Source of the DNA: Inia geoffrensis
Taxonomy: Eukaryota; Chordata; Mammalia; Artiodactyla; Iniidae
Direction of reading: 5' to 3'
Assembly: GCA_036417435.1 (NCBI GenBank)
Contig: CM070902.1
Span: forward strand, 42,554,600 to 42,618,599
DNA: 64,000 nt
The notes beneath the pieces are model-generated. The model was given only the letters and a program-made list of their open reading frames with translations, searched no databases and had not been told where the DNA came from. The position numbers and the translations under genes were made by a program. This document shows positions 22,401 to 33,104 of the stretch, piece after piece. Position 1 is the stretch's first letter. Each line of letters opens with the position of its first letter.

Positions 22401-23780
22401 AGGATAAGTCTAATAATAAATGGCAGAAGACTGTAATAGAAAAAGGCACAGGGTTCTCTGAGATCAGAGTGGAAGGAATCTGTACAGGAAGACATCAAGG
22501 AAATTTTTCTTGACCAGTGATGGGTGGACTGTTACACAGAGGAGAACAAGATCAGCAGGGGAGGAAGCTGGAAATTAAAAAAAAAAAAAGGTACAGGGAG
22601 AAAGAGGACTCCAAATTCCAGGCAAAGAGCACAGTCCATGCCAGAGCATCACAGCATTGGGTGGGCTTATCAAGGTTCTATATTCCTGTTACTAGTCTGC
22701 ATCAGGAAAGCCACTTAACTGGAAATATCTTTGTTTCTACTCCACCCTTTATCCATCTAAAGATACCCTCTTCATACATGGTGAAAAACAGCCACTGTAT
22801 TTTGTCCCATGTGGCCTGACCTCAGCTACCCACTGCCAATAGACCAGGGTGGGCACGAGGCCCATGAGCAGAATAGTCATTACATCTGAAGTATGACACA
22901 TGGACTGGAATGAAAAGACAGTTCAATCTGATGCCTCATTCATTAACTTAAAATAGGAAAAGAAAGGGACTAAATTAGTGAGTGATATGAGTAAAAGCCA
23001 TCTAGAGTTATCAGAAAGAAGAGTCAGAGATGGAGGGATATAGGAAGACAAAGCCATACGGAAGGCAAAGTTATCAGGGGAGGAGGAAACATGAACAAAG
23101 AAATTCAGCTGCTAGAGAGATAAAAGTAAAGTTATAAACAAAGAAAAATGTCAAAGCTTCATGTGAGAGGAAAGAGGGATCTGTTTCCTCTTAGCCCCTG
23201 GCTTTATTACCACATTACATGTTATTGGAGATATAGCAAAAGAATGTGAAAATTACTGGGAAAATTCTGCGTCATCATTCTTGACAGTTTTCTAAGTAGA
23301 GCCTATATTTGAGGGCCAGACAAATTTACCACAAAAAGAGCATTCATGTGGCAATGTTAACAAAATGTAAGTGTGAAACAAACAAGTAAATGGGAAGGAA
23401 ATATTTGAAGCATAAGACTGGTAATTAATTTGCCCCTGAGCTTTCTGGTAGCCAGAGCAAAAAGTGAAGCATGCTAAGATACTAAATTTTAATAGCCTAA
23501 GAAAAAAAGTCCCAGATGCTGAAAGGAAACAAAATTTTCCTGCCTCAAACTTCAAAATGGATTTCCACATGGTTATTCTACCGGCACTACTCACTTGTGC
23601 AGTAGACAGCATCCTCCGTGATAAGTTCAGAGCAAATGCAGAAATGGTTTTGAAATGATGCATAGTCTTAAAGTATAAGTAATTGAAAGGAATCCTGGGA
23701 TTAAGTCATATGGCTCTGTAACCATCTGGTAACTGTAATAGAACTCAGCATGTTCTGAACTCTGGCCAAACTCTAGCCTC
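22400..23780. other. Unassigned sequence
   Basis: About 1.4 kb. Open frames of 100 codons (22517-22819, plus) and 123 codons (23292-23663, minus, the longest non-repeat frame in the window) have no recognisable domain. The second overlaps a 64-codon plus-strand frame. No splice-site or promoter support. Confidence 0.3.
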
Positions 23781-23784
23781 ATTC

Positions 23785-23965
23785 ATTCCACCCTTACTCT
23801 TATTCACCATGCCCCAGAGGCAGGTGGGCAATAGAATGTAACCTTTAAGAGGGTAGTAAATTTTGTTCTGTTTTGTTCTGCTGAATTACCTAGTGCCCAG
23901 AATAGGCCCTGGCACACGGTTGGAACTAAGTTTACATGCACTGAACTAATGTGGAATGAATCGTT
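23785..23965 (+). repeat. L2 LINE 3' end
   Basis: 'tacctagtgcccagaatagg' and 'ccctggcacacggttggaac' match the L2 3' end. Confidence 0.65.
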
Positions 23966-24044
23966 CAGATCTCAACCTATAAACAGCAGTAGATTCCCTT
24001 GGCTAAATGTCCTAGCAAATATTTTTCATTCATTGAAATTACAT

Positions 24045-24155
24045 CCCTGAAGCCGTCCTTTCTGGAAGACTGTAAACTCTTCCAGCTGTATCCCCAGGCT
24101 TGACACCAAGCCCTGTATTTAGAAGATGTTCAATACATAAATGATAACTTAGTGA
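24045..24155 (+). repeat. L2 LINE 3' end fragment
   Basis: 'gactgtaaactcttccagct' and 'gtatttagaagatgttcaat' match a second, shorter L2 3' end in tandem with the previous one. Confidence 0.55.
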
Positions 24156-24159
24156 CAAT

Positions 24160-24890
24160 AGGAATGAATGGCCTATGAGTCACTATTGAATCATGTGATG
24201 CAGGTTCTAAATGCAACGTTCTTAGAGATTTTAAAAAGATGGAAGGATTTCAGGACGATTGAAAGCAAAGAGAAGGGATGTAGTGATGATGTAGGAGGAG
24301 AAGGGTAACAAGGAGAGGTAAAAGAGTTCAAAGGCAAGAGTAACCAGGATAGGGCTGCTGATGATGAGAAGCAAGGGTAAGGCATATCTATCACCTTAAC
24401 TGATTTTCCCAATTCTGTGAACCCTGGATTATAACTCATCTTGTAGGTAAAGAGGCTAATAGTCAAAGGGTCTAAGATATATTCAATGAATTACACTGAA
24501 TATATGAGGACTATTATTGTTAAAGCCTGTGCCAAAGAGCCACTGAATCCTATTGACAAGTCTTCAATTTTCTTGCTTGGAATGCTTTGGAAGGTTACGG
24601 GACTCGCAGCAAGGGCTGATCAGGGTGAGAGTAGATAAAGGTGCAAGACGTTGTTTTCAGTTACTGCACCTTCTCTGCAGACCAATCAGGCTGATCCTGG
24701 GAGGCAGACTGAAGTCAAGGGCCTAGTAAGTGTGACTAGCCCTCTTCCTCTGTAATTAACCACTGCAACCAACCCTGCAGAAAAGACCTGGAAAGGCCAA
24801 AGGTCAGATCAGCCAAAGACAAAGACAATAAGGCTGGCATTTGCAAGGGCGATCAGACTGCATGAAGATTTGTAAGAGGGAGGGCTTGTC
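24160..24890. other. Unassigned sequence
   Basis: No confident repeat or gene. Confidence 0.3.
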
Positions 24891-24892
24891 TT

Positions 24893-25471
24893 GCAAAGGT
24901 CATGCATCCCAATGTTCATTGCAGCACTATTTACAATAGCCAAGACCAGGAAGCAAACTAAATGTCCATCAATAAAGGAATTGATAAAGAAAACATGGTA
25001 GATATATACAATGGAATACTACTCAGCCATAAAAATGAACAAAGTAATGCCATTTGCAGCAACATGGATGGACCTAGAGATTGTCATACGAAGTAAAGTC
25101 AGACAGAAAAAGACAAATATCATATGATATTGCTTATATGTGGAATCTAAAAAAATGGTACAAATGAACTTGTTCGCAAAACAGAAATAGAGTCACAGAT
25201 GTAGAAAAAATACTTATGGTCATTGGTGGGGAAGGCTGGGGGAGATTGCAATTGACATATACACACTACTATATATAAAACAGATAACTAATAAGGACCT
25301 ACTGTATAAAACAGGGAAGTCTACTCAATACTCTGTAATGGCCTATATGGGAAAAGAATCTAAAAAAGAATGGGTACATGTATATGTATAACTGACTCAC
25401 TTTGCTGTACACATGAAACTAACATAACATTGTAAAGCAACTATACTCCAATAAAAAATTAAAAAAATAAT
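24893..25471 (+). mobile_element. L1 3' end, 5'-truncated
   Basis: ORF2 C-terminal text ('ttcattgcagcactatttac', 'atggaatactactcagccat') passes into the 3' UTR with 'cactttgctgtacacatgaa' and 'actccaataaaaaattaaa'. No intact frame. Same 3' UTR class as 427-762. Confidence 0.9.
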
Positions 25472-25474
25472 CAG

Positions 25475-26010
25475 CTACCTCATCAGAGTGGAAATGGCAC
25501 ATGGCATCTGATGACAAGTGAGGGCTGCAGGGGCCCTGACAGGTGGTCTGTTTGGCGTTAGTGAGCCAGGTGACCATCCCACACTGACACCCAGCTGGAA
25601 TCACACTGGGAGTCTGAGAGAAAGGACTCCACTCCCTGAGGGGATGCAAAAACTTCTCCCAGCTCAATACAGTGACATTCAAGAAGGTAAACACAAAAGC
25701 CTTCTGCCTAGAAACAGCAGCGTCCCATGAAAAATATAGTTCTTTTAGCATGTAGCATATTACTCACCCTCCTATATGTAGAGTTCAGGGGTCCTTGACA
25801 TTTTGTATGCAACAAAACATTTTATTCAAGCAAAAGCTTATTATGAGCAGCAGTACAACAAACAAAATCTTAGTGCTGTTAACTGAAAGAGAAATGGGGA
25901 CCAGAACCTTTCCTCTGAACCCCTTCAATCCTACAGGTGCTTCAGAAGCACTTCTAGTGGACTTAATTTTTACAATACTCATGTAATAAAAAGAATTTCA
26001 ATGTCATGCT
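25475..26010. other. Unassigned sequence
   Basis: No confident repeat. Opposed open frames of 62-110 codons overlap on both strands (25419-25751, 25785-25986); none has a motif. Confidence 0.3.
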
Positions 26011-26014
26011 TGCT

Positions 26015-26180
26015 TGTGTGATTATTTGCTTAATGTCCATTTGTCCCACTGTACTATTGCCTTCTCCAGGGTGTCAATCACATCTGGTTTTGCTCTATGT
26101 GGCATCGCCAGAACCTGGCTCAGTACTCAAAACAGTGCCTGAGATCGTGTGTGGGAAAATGGTTTGTAAATCTTAAAAAC
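26015..26180 (+). repeat. L2 LINE 3' end
   Basis: 'gattatttgcttaatgtcca' and 'tctccagggtgtcaatcaca', then 'aaaacagtgcctgagatcgt', follow the L2 3' end. An A-rich run follows at 26173-26213. Confidence 0.65.
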
Positions 26181-26214
26181 AAAACAGAACAAAACAAGAC
26201 AGAAAAAAAAAAAC

Positions 26215-27036
26215 TCTAAAAGGCTAGAAGGGAGTAGTCTCAATTCACTCATCAGAATCTATTTTCAGGATGCAATTATGTTCAGTCGAGTTGAAAGTGT
26301 TTTCTCAGTAAGTTCACTTGCTCCCAACAGACAGACAGAGAATTACAGTTTGACTGATGCCTGACAGACAATTGAAATGACTCCCAAGCCTACTGTTGCT
26401 TGTGATCATTTTAAAAATACACATCCCTCTCACTAGCTCCATGTTCCACAACTCACTGTTTGTGAGACATCCATTGTCTCCAAGTTCTCTGTCTCAAACA
26501 CCTGCTATAACTCCTTTCAAACTGCCGCACAACAGCAGAATGTAATTGCACTTTCATCTTCCTTAGGTATCATGTCTAAAGAAAAATCTGCGGTGGGTCT
26601 ATTCTTTTGATTAGATGAGCACTCCAGCTGGAAAAATAAATTGAACTTCTGTCTTTCTGTGAAATCCAATATTTCACAATATACTTTTTGACACAGCTCA
26701 GATTGCATTGATCTGAATTGGAGTATTGTAGCCCACCAAGAGAACATTCCCTTTTATTACATGACATGGATAAAGAGAGGCTTAAAAGCCCAAGGCATAA
26801 ACAAAATCTTGAGCCTCCATTGCTGGCTCATTGACATACTGGGTATTAATTAAATCTTCAGAAAATGTTTTGCTTCATGCATGAGCTGAAGTTACATAAT
26901 GATAATGACCAGTAATGCTTGGGGAGTGTCTTATAGTGTCACGTGTCATGAGACTTGTATTGGGAAATCCATCAGCCACGACTCCCAGCCCAGTGGGGAG
27001 ACACACCCACACAAATTCCGTCTGTGGTCATTCCTT
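26215..27036. other. Repeat-free stretch, candidate conserved non-coding DNA
   Basis: About 820 bp with no recognised repeat, directly upstream of a retrocopy insertion. It contains complex text such as 'gggtattaattaaatcttca' near 26840. Coding frames are short and on the minus strand (26517-26767). Candidate only. Confidence 0.3.
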
Positions 27037-27053
27037 CCATGGAGGTGCCTTCT

Positions 27054-27968
27054 TCTTTTTTTTTTTTTTTTTTTTCAATTCTAAGACATTTCACCTTATT
27101 TAAAAGACACCAATATACAGGATATAAAGTACATGATATTTACAACAGTACAGTAAACAGGTTGGTTTCTGGTAGGATCAGTAGTCTTCAATGAGTATAA
27201 ACCCCCCTTTCCCCTTGACACTAGACCCAGATGGCAGACAAACAGCAATTGTTGTTGGGATGGGACTTCAGGATAGAAGTTCTCCCTGGATGGGGCTAAA
27301 AATCAGGTAGATGCTAAAATGTCCACAAAGGGGTCTGTGGGCGAGGATGACTTTGCCTCAGTTCTGTGAGGGCTTGGCAGAGGGAACGGTGAGGGATTCG
27401 CCCGAGATTAACACACAGGCCACCCTGAGCCTAGAAATCTTCCACTCATGGAAAATTCCTTTCCAAAGAGAATCTGCCTTTACCCATACCCACCTGGCCA
27501 CTTCCAGACTCCCCACTCTAGGAGAGTGCCCTTCTAGAACCAGAGCTTAGTGTATTAAGGTGGAGGGCCCAGGAAACTCCCAGCACCCTAGTTCCTCATC
27601 CAGGTCCCTGGAAGAGCACAGCAAGGACTATGTCCTAGGACTTGGCCTGGGGTTGGAGAAGCCAGGGCTGGGCTATAGGCTTCTCATGGCATTTGCACTC
27701 CTGCTCCAGCTGCCTGACAACCTTGGACCCACTGAGACCCAGGTCCCAAGGAAGCTGTGGGCTCCCTGAACCAACAGCCCATTGCTACCCATACTCTGCT
27801 GCTTCTCAACTCTCTCCCAAATACAGCTGACTTGGCAATGGATCTTGGCAGACCAGAGTTCAAGCAACTAAGCAGAGCCCACACTCTGAAGCCAAGCTTG
27901 TCCCCTACCTAGTGCCCACTTTCCCTCCCACCACCCACCTCCATTCTGAATTCTTCACTGCCCACCCA
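27054..27968 (-). pseudogene. Processed retrocopy of an unidentified mRNA 3' region
   Basis: A T-run (about 27056-27075) opens the segment on the plus strand, so the copy is read on the minus strand and ends in poly(A). The near-direct repeats CCATGGAGGTGCCTTCT (27037-27053) and CCATGGAGGCACCTTCT (27969-27985), 15 of 17 identical, flank it and look like a target-site duplication. The 0.9-kb body is GC-richer than its surroundings and holds no known transposon. Its minus-strand frames (64-66 codons) carry no domain. I infer an L1-mobilised, 5'-truncated 3' UTR. I do not recognise the parent gene. No AATAAA stands just before the tail; AAATAAGG is the nearest variant. Confidence 0.65.
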
Positions 27969-27989
27969 CCATGGAGGCACCTTCTGCCT

Positions 27990-28395
27990 GGAGGTGACAA
28001 GGAGGACCCAGCCGCAGGGTAGGAAATATTTGAAGGGAGATTTCAAGAGCCAGATGACTTCATTCAGTGGCACCGGGGAAAATACATTTAAATCAGAGGG
28101 AGCAGAATGTGCAAATGAGCAAACAAAGAATCTCTCAAGTGTCTGGTTTGTCCAAATTTTTCCAAAAGGAGCCCAAAATAGAATATTCCACCTGGAATTG
28201 TCCACAGTGAAGAAATGAGAGGCTGTAACAGTCAGACTTTGCTCTTTCAATCCACCACTTCTGCTGGCGTACACAAGGTTTGCCACTCAGCTAAATCCTC
28301 AGTCATTTCTCGGTGAATAGCTTCCTGGTCAGGCCTCTGCACTCCTTCTTGCAGTTATGAAATGCAATTTTTAACCTTTTCTCATGAGCAATTTC
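27990..28395. other. Unassigned sequence
   Basis: No recognised repeat. A 125-codon minus-strand frame (27909-28286) overlaps a 74-codon plus-strand frame and runs into the retrocopy; no motif is visible. Confidence 0.3.
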
Positions 28396-28399
28396 ACGT

Positions 28400-28700
28400 T
28401 TACTATTTTTTCAGAGCATTCGTGCCTCTGGAGATTACTTTCACCTCATCTCTTTCGTTAATCATATGAACTAAGATCCCTCCCTCTTTTTGTCCTATTA
28501 GCAACTTTCATAAGCCACTTGTCTTCATCTCTGTTCACATCCTTTAAAAAGTGTTGTCCATAATGGGATCAGGAAAGCCCTGTGGAACCCCAGCAGAGGG
28601 CTGACTTGGGGATTGCAAAGAATTGTTCATGAGCGGACTCTGTGTAGTATTGACCTACATCTTGAATGTGACTTCCAATATTACTCTTTAATCACATGAT
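28400..28700 (-). repeat. Possible CR1/L3 LINE fragment
   Basis: 'taatgggatcaggaaagccc' followed by 'tgtggaaccccagcagaggg' and 'gttcatgagcggactctgtg' resembles the antisense of a CR1-group reverse transcriptase region. Very old and diverged, with a moderate-to-weak match from memory. Confidence 0.4.
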
Positions 28701-28714
28701 TTCTACCAACACAA

Positions 28715-28905
28715 TGCAACACAGTGAAAAAGCACCCAAGAATGAAACAGGACTTAAGTGTGTATTCTGACTCAGCCACTCTCTGTAGGAAGAAGGGCAA
28801 AGCATTTTTTTTCTGAATCTCAGTATCTTAATCTCTAAAATGGGAACAAAAATGCTTTCCTCTGATGTATGGTTTGAAAATGTAATTCACTCAGTATTTC
28901 GAGTC
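28715..28905 (+). repeat. MIR SINE
   Basis: 'gtattctgactcagccactc', 'tctgaatctcagtatcttaa' and 'tctctaaaatgggaacaaaa' fit the sense MIR body. Confidence 0.75.
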
Positions 28906-29340
28906 TACAGACCCACAAACATACATATGCCTATGGGTGCTCATACTAATTCTGATACTGGCGCATGCCTAAAAAATAAACACTGCTTCTTCTTATTTCT
29001 CAGTGTTGAGTAATTAAAAATATTTTCTTTCATTATTTGTTAAATCCCTCTGGGACATTTTGTCAGTGACCCCTTTCAAAACATATATTTTGCAATAATG
29101 GCTTACTTCATTGTGGAAAAATGAGGGCTAACAAAACAGATTGTACCTATTCTTTCATCAGAAATCGATTGCTGTTCATGAGCACTTTGTTTGTTGGTTG
29201 GTTTCAGAGCTCAGGGAATGAGTGCTTGCAGACCACACAAGGAACTGCCCCCTTCACTCGCTCCCAGCCCTCTTCCTCCTTTGAATGCCCAGGAATTGCA
29301 GTTGTGCTTGGAACAGAACCAACTTCTTGTAAGGCAACTT
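28906..29340. other. Unassigned sequence
   Basis: No recognised repeat or gene. Plus-strand frames of 61-99 codons (29121-29420) run into a MIR and are not supported. Confidence 0.3.
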
Positions 29341-29344
29341 ATGA

Positions 29345-29530
29345 ACCCTGTCAAAATCAGAAATCAAGTTTTATAGACAGAACTGAGATCAAGTTCAGGT
29401 CCACTTCTGAATCTGTGTGATACCTTGGGCCAATTGTTTCACCTCTCTGAACCTTCCTTTTCTTATCTGGAAAGTGGGCACAATATTATCTACTTTTCAT
29501 CATGTTTAAGAGAATAGTATTCTTCTTAAG
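29345..29530 (+). repeat. MIR SINE
   Basis: 'accttgggccaattgtttca', 'cctctctgaaccttcctttt' and 'tatctggaaagtgggcacaa' mark the sense MIR core. Confidence 0.8.
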
Positions 29531-29649
29531 TACAAGAATACACTTAAGAAGGCAGCTGCTATTGATAAAACAGCTTCTGAACAAATGTCACTCTCAGTAC
29601 CTCCTGCCTAGTTGGGGAAGCTCTTTTCTAAAATGAGAGTTAATAAGCC

Positions 29650-29760
29650 AAACTATTGTTTATTGAGCTTTTGCTGTGTGCAGGTAACATATGAGGGGCT
29701 ATGGGGAAAAATAAAACTCAAGTCATGTCTTAAATGAACTACTGATCTCTTAAGGGGTGT
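29650..29760 (-). repeat. L2-like fragment
   Basis: 'ttgtttattgagcttttgct', then 'gtgtgcaggtaacatatgag', fits antisense L2. Confidence 0.5.
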
Positions 29761-31595
29761 TATTCCCAAGAAAGGTAGAGGCAAAGGACTGTGAGATTTA
29801 AGTATGGAGAAGTCTTCTGCTTGTGTGAGGCCATGAAGTTTCCCTATATAGAAAGACTTTGAACTTAGACTTAAATGGCAGGGAAGGATACACCTAAGGA
29901 GATGGAGTTTAAGGTAGGTTAAAGTTGCTTGGTTGAATGTACCAGAAAGCAAAGAAAATAACAATTCAATTCTCTTAAGGAAAAGGGATAATTTGTTGGA
30001 AAGATGCACAAAGGAAGAATTTGAATATCAAGCTTGAGGAGAGCCAGGAACCAGGCCCTGTGTGGAGATGCCAGCAACAGAAGCACATAACGCTTCTTTC
30101 TAAGATGTAACCAAGAAAGCTACACTTTAGAACTAGACATCTCTGCTCCTCTGTTCAAATTCTCAGGAGAGAAAATCCAACTGACACACAGTATATTAGT
30201 CAAAAGTGTCCAATATGGGGAGGGCATAGTCATTAGAAATATCTTTATAAGCAGGGCAACCATGTCAGTTTGTGTTGATCATGGATCAGAATAAAGGCAT
30301 GCATTCCAGGGAGGGGTGAGAAAGATCAAGAATAGAGAATTGGGTGAAGCATGGCCAGATTGTAGGCCTTGTGAAAGAGAGAACAGAAGATGTAAGCCTA
30401 GGATCTGCATCTATTCCAAATGCATTTGAGATCCCATGAATAAAGAGTGAGCAAGAGACACGATCAGAAAAGAACAGGTGGCATTTCTCCAGATTATTGC
30501 AAAAATGTTTTTCTTGGTGAAATCCACTGGGCCAGTTACTGATCACTGGGACAAAAATTACTCTGGGAACACTGTATGGCAAAAGTAGAATGTGTTCAGT
30601 TTCATTCCACCTCATGGATTGAGTGTCTGCTCAAAGTAAAGAATGAAGTGCTTCAAACATTTTGAAAAACATTTCTTGAATTGAATTTATCATAACCTGA
30701 AAAAGCTTGTTCTGATTTTGTCTAAATTGAATACACTCTTTATTGGGATGTTTTATTTATTTCCCAGTTCTGTCTAATTCTCACTCATTTGCTCAATGCA
30801 TTCTTTTGAGAATCTGAGCATTCATTCATTCATTCAATAGACAAGGATTGTCTGGTTCAAGATAGGGGGCTCAATTCATTTACCTTCTATCTCTCCTGAG
30901 ACTTCACTGAAATAAAGCTCAAGAAATACATAAAGAAATACATTCATGTCAGAAAACAAGGGACTGGATTATGAGGGGTCACTACTGATGACAGTGAAGA
31001 GATTTCAGCAAATTACCAAATAAAAAATGATGGAGTTAATGGATGGATATTTAGATATAGTTACAATCCAGGATATGCTGTTAGGAAGTTACAGTGGAAG
31101 TGAGAGCTGATCTTCTCATAGGATCCCAGAAAATCCATGGCTCAAGGTCAACAAGGACAGTGGAAGATAAGAATGAGAATAGAAGATGAAAACGGGATAG
31201 ACTGATGGTTTCCCATAGTTATGTAGCAGGGTCTGTTTTCTGAAGAGATTGGATAAACCATATGGGAAAAGCTAAGTTTTCTTATGTGTGTATTGGCCAA
31301 AAATAATTGCTTCCTCAACCTTTAAGAGCGCAGTAACCCCAAAGCCTTTCTTCTATGCAGTGATCCTAAAAATTTGTTTTGCCTTGATGTCTCCTTTCCA
31401 CCCAAAGTTTCTACTCACATGTGAGACTTTATAGGAAAAAATGAAAAGAAAACCCACAGTAGCTACTCAGACCTTCTTCTTAAATGTAAACATAAACTCA
31501 AAATCACTAGTTATATAAAGAAAAGCAGCAACAATGGGCTCAAAGTTCTAATGAAAAAAATGTCCCCTCTTTAACCTAAAAGATAGTTAAAAGAG
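29761..31595. other. Mostly unassigned; weak ancient repeat traces
   Basis: About 30240-30500 resembles a common ancient mammalian repeat I cannot name ('ggcatttctccagattattg'). A short ATTC run near 30820-30838 may be an L2 end. Otherwise nothing is recognisable. Frames of 109-118 codons on the minus strand (29653-30009, 30286-30615) lack motifs. Confidence 0.3.
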
Positions 31596-31599
31596 TCTT

Positions 31600-33050
31600 T
31601 GTCCTTTAAAATGGTCATTTAACCCATTAAATTTTATTATACTCATATTTTAAATTTATTTCTGCCATTTTAATTGTATTTGTTTTCTTTAATTTTCTTG
31701 ATTTCTGTTAAGAGAGTCATACTCTTCCCCCCCCCCCCTTTTTTTAATATTGCTTCTTCCATGAGAGCTGTGTAATTTACATTCCCATAGTAGTTTTGGA
31801 GAATACCCTTACCCTCTCCCTAACATAATTACTAGGGACTGCCAGTTCTCTAAATTTTTTTGATAAACTAAGAGTAAAATAATATATAATTTTATTGATT
31901 ACTAATAAAAATTCATATTGGTCATTGTGTATTTATTTTTGGTAAGTTGTTCATATATCTTTTCCCCTTTTTTAGTTTATAAGTATTAACTTACATATTT
32001 TGTATATTAATTTTATGTTATTTTATATAGTTTTTTTCTCAGGATGTCACTTATTTCTTAATTGTCTGTTTGTTGGCTTTTGTAAAACAGAAGTTTCTAA
32101 ATTTTTAATAGGTAATACTTACCAATACTTTCCTTTATGTCTTCTTAGTTTTATGTCTTTGTGAACGTTTCCAATTTCAAAATTATTTTCAAAAGTTACC
32201 TTCTATTTTTCTTTTTTTTCCTAATACTTTTGTTCTAATTCTTGTGTTTATTTTTCACTCAAAGGTACAGAATCTGGCATTTATTTTTTATTTGTATGAA
32301 GATCCATTCTAAGTTAATTTTTAATATAAATCAACTTTTCTAAAATCATTTTTAAATGATAATTTTAAAACATTTCTAAAATTACTTATTGACAAGTCCA
32401 TCTATTCATTAGTAATTTGAAATTATGGTTCCCACAAGAAATATAAACATGGGGCTTCCCTGGTGGCGCAGTGGTTGAGAATCTGCCTGCCAATGCAGGG
32501 GACACGGGTTCGAGCCCTGGTCTGGGAAGATCCCACATGCCGCGGAGCAACTAGCCCCGTGAGCCACAATTACTGAGCCTGCGCGTCTGGAGCCTGTGCT
32601 CTGCAACAGAGAAGCCGCGATAGTGAGAGGCCCGCGCACCGCGATGAAGAGTGGCCCCCGCTTGCCGCAACTAGAGGAAGCCCTCGCACAGAAACGAAGA
32701 GCCAACACAGCCATAAATAAATAATAAATAAATAAATAAATAAATAAAAGAGTTTCCCTCTTTAAAAAAAAAAAAAAAAAAGAAATATAAACATGAAGTC
32801 TGTGGAATATATACATGAGTCTGTGTAGTCTCTATTCAGAATAGAGAGAAGAGAATAAGCCCATTGGTTTATTTGTCAATTCTTATGCTAATATCATATT
32901 GTGTTAAGTACTACCATTTTGTACATTGTGTCTTAATATCCGATGAAACAATTGCTCCTTTGTCTTGATTTAAGTTACATTTCCAGATTAATTTTAGAAT
33001 TAACTAATTCTATATATTATCCTATTTGGTAATATGTCATAGGATACAGG
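31600..33050 (-). mobile_element. Old L1 (L1M-type) ORF2 region, antisense, hosting a SINE
   Basis: Antisense ORF2-like text with 'gaagatccattctaagttaa', later 'gtcaattcttatgctaatat' and 'tgtgtcttaatatccgatga'. A 12-base C-run beside a T-run lies at about 31727-31745. A CHR-type SINE splits the element at 32451. Many substitutions; no frame survives. Confidence 0.6.
32452..32780 (+). mobile_element. CHR-type tRNA-derived SINE (long form)
   Basis: A 330-bp SINE with an intact pol III promoter layout: A-box TGGCGCAGTGG (32464-32474) and B-box GGTTCGAGCCC (32507-32517). A long non-tRNA body follows, then an (AAAT)n tail and an A-run. The 15-bp target duplication AGAAATATAAACATG lies at 32437-32451 and 32781-32795, with its final G shared with the SINE start. 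The clean duplication and boxes suggest a fairly young copy. Confidence 0.95.
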
Positions 33051-33104
33051 TAAACACAAAAAACTCAATCATTATTTCCTTATGCTTTCAGTAATCAAAA
33101 ACAA

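Noticed and set aside
23292..23663. 123-codon minus-strand frame in non-repeat sequence
   Set aside because: No recognisable domain, overlaps an opposite-strand frame, and has no splice or promoter context. Its length is within chance expectation for 64 kb of DNA.
27311..27884. Cluster of overlapping frames suggesting a coding exon
   Set aside because: The frames lie on both strands of a GC-richer retrocopy body, none has a domain, and the segment looks like a 3' UTR with a poly(A) tail.
32452..32525. Possible tRNA gene (A-box and B-box present)
   Set aside because: The boxes belong to the tRNA-derived head of a SINE, followed by SINE body and a tail with target duplications. It is not a folded tRNA gene.
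32409..32816. 135-codon minus-strand frame
   Set aside because: Translation of the reverse strand of the long SINE and its A-rich tail.
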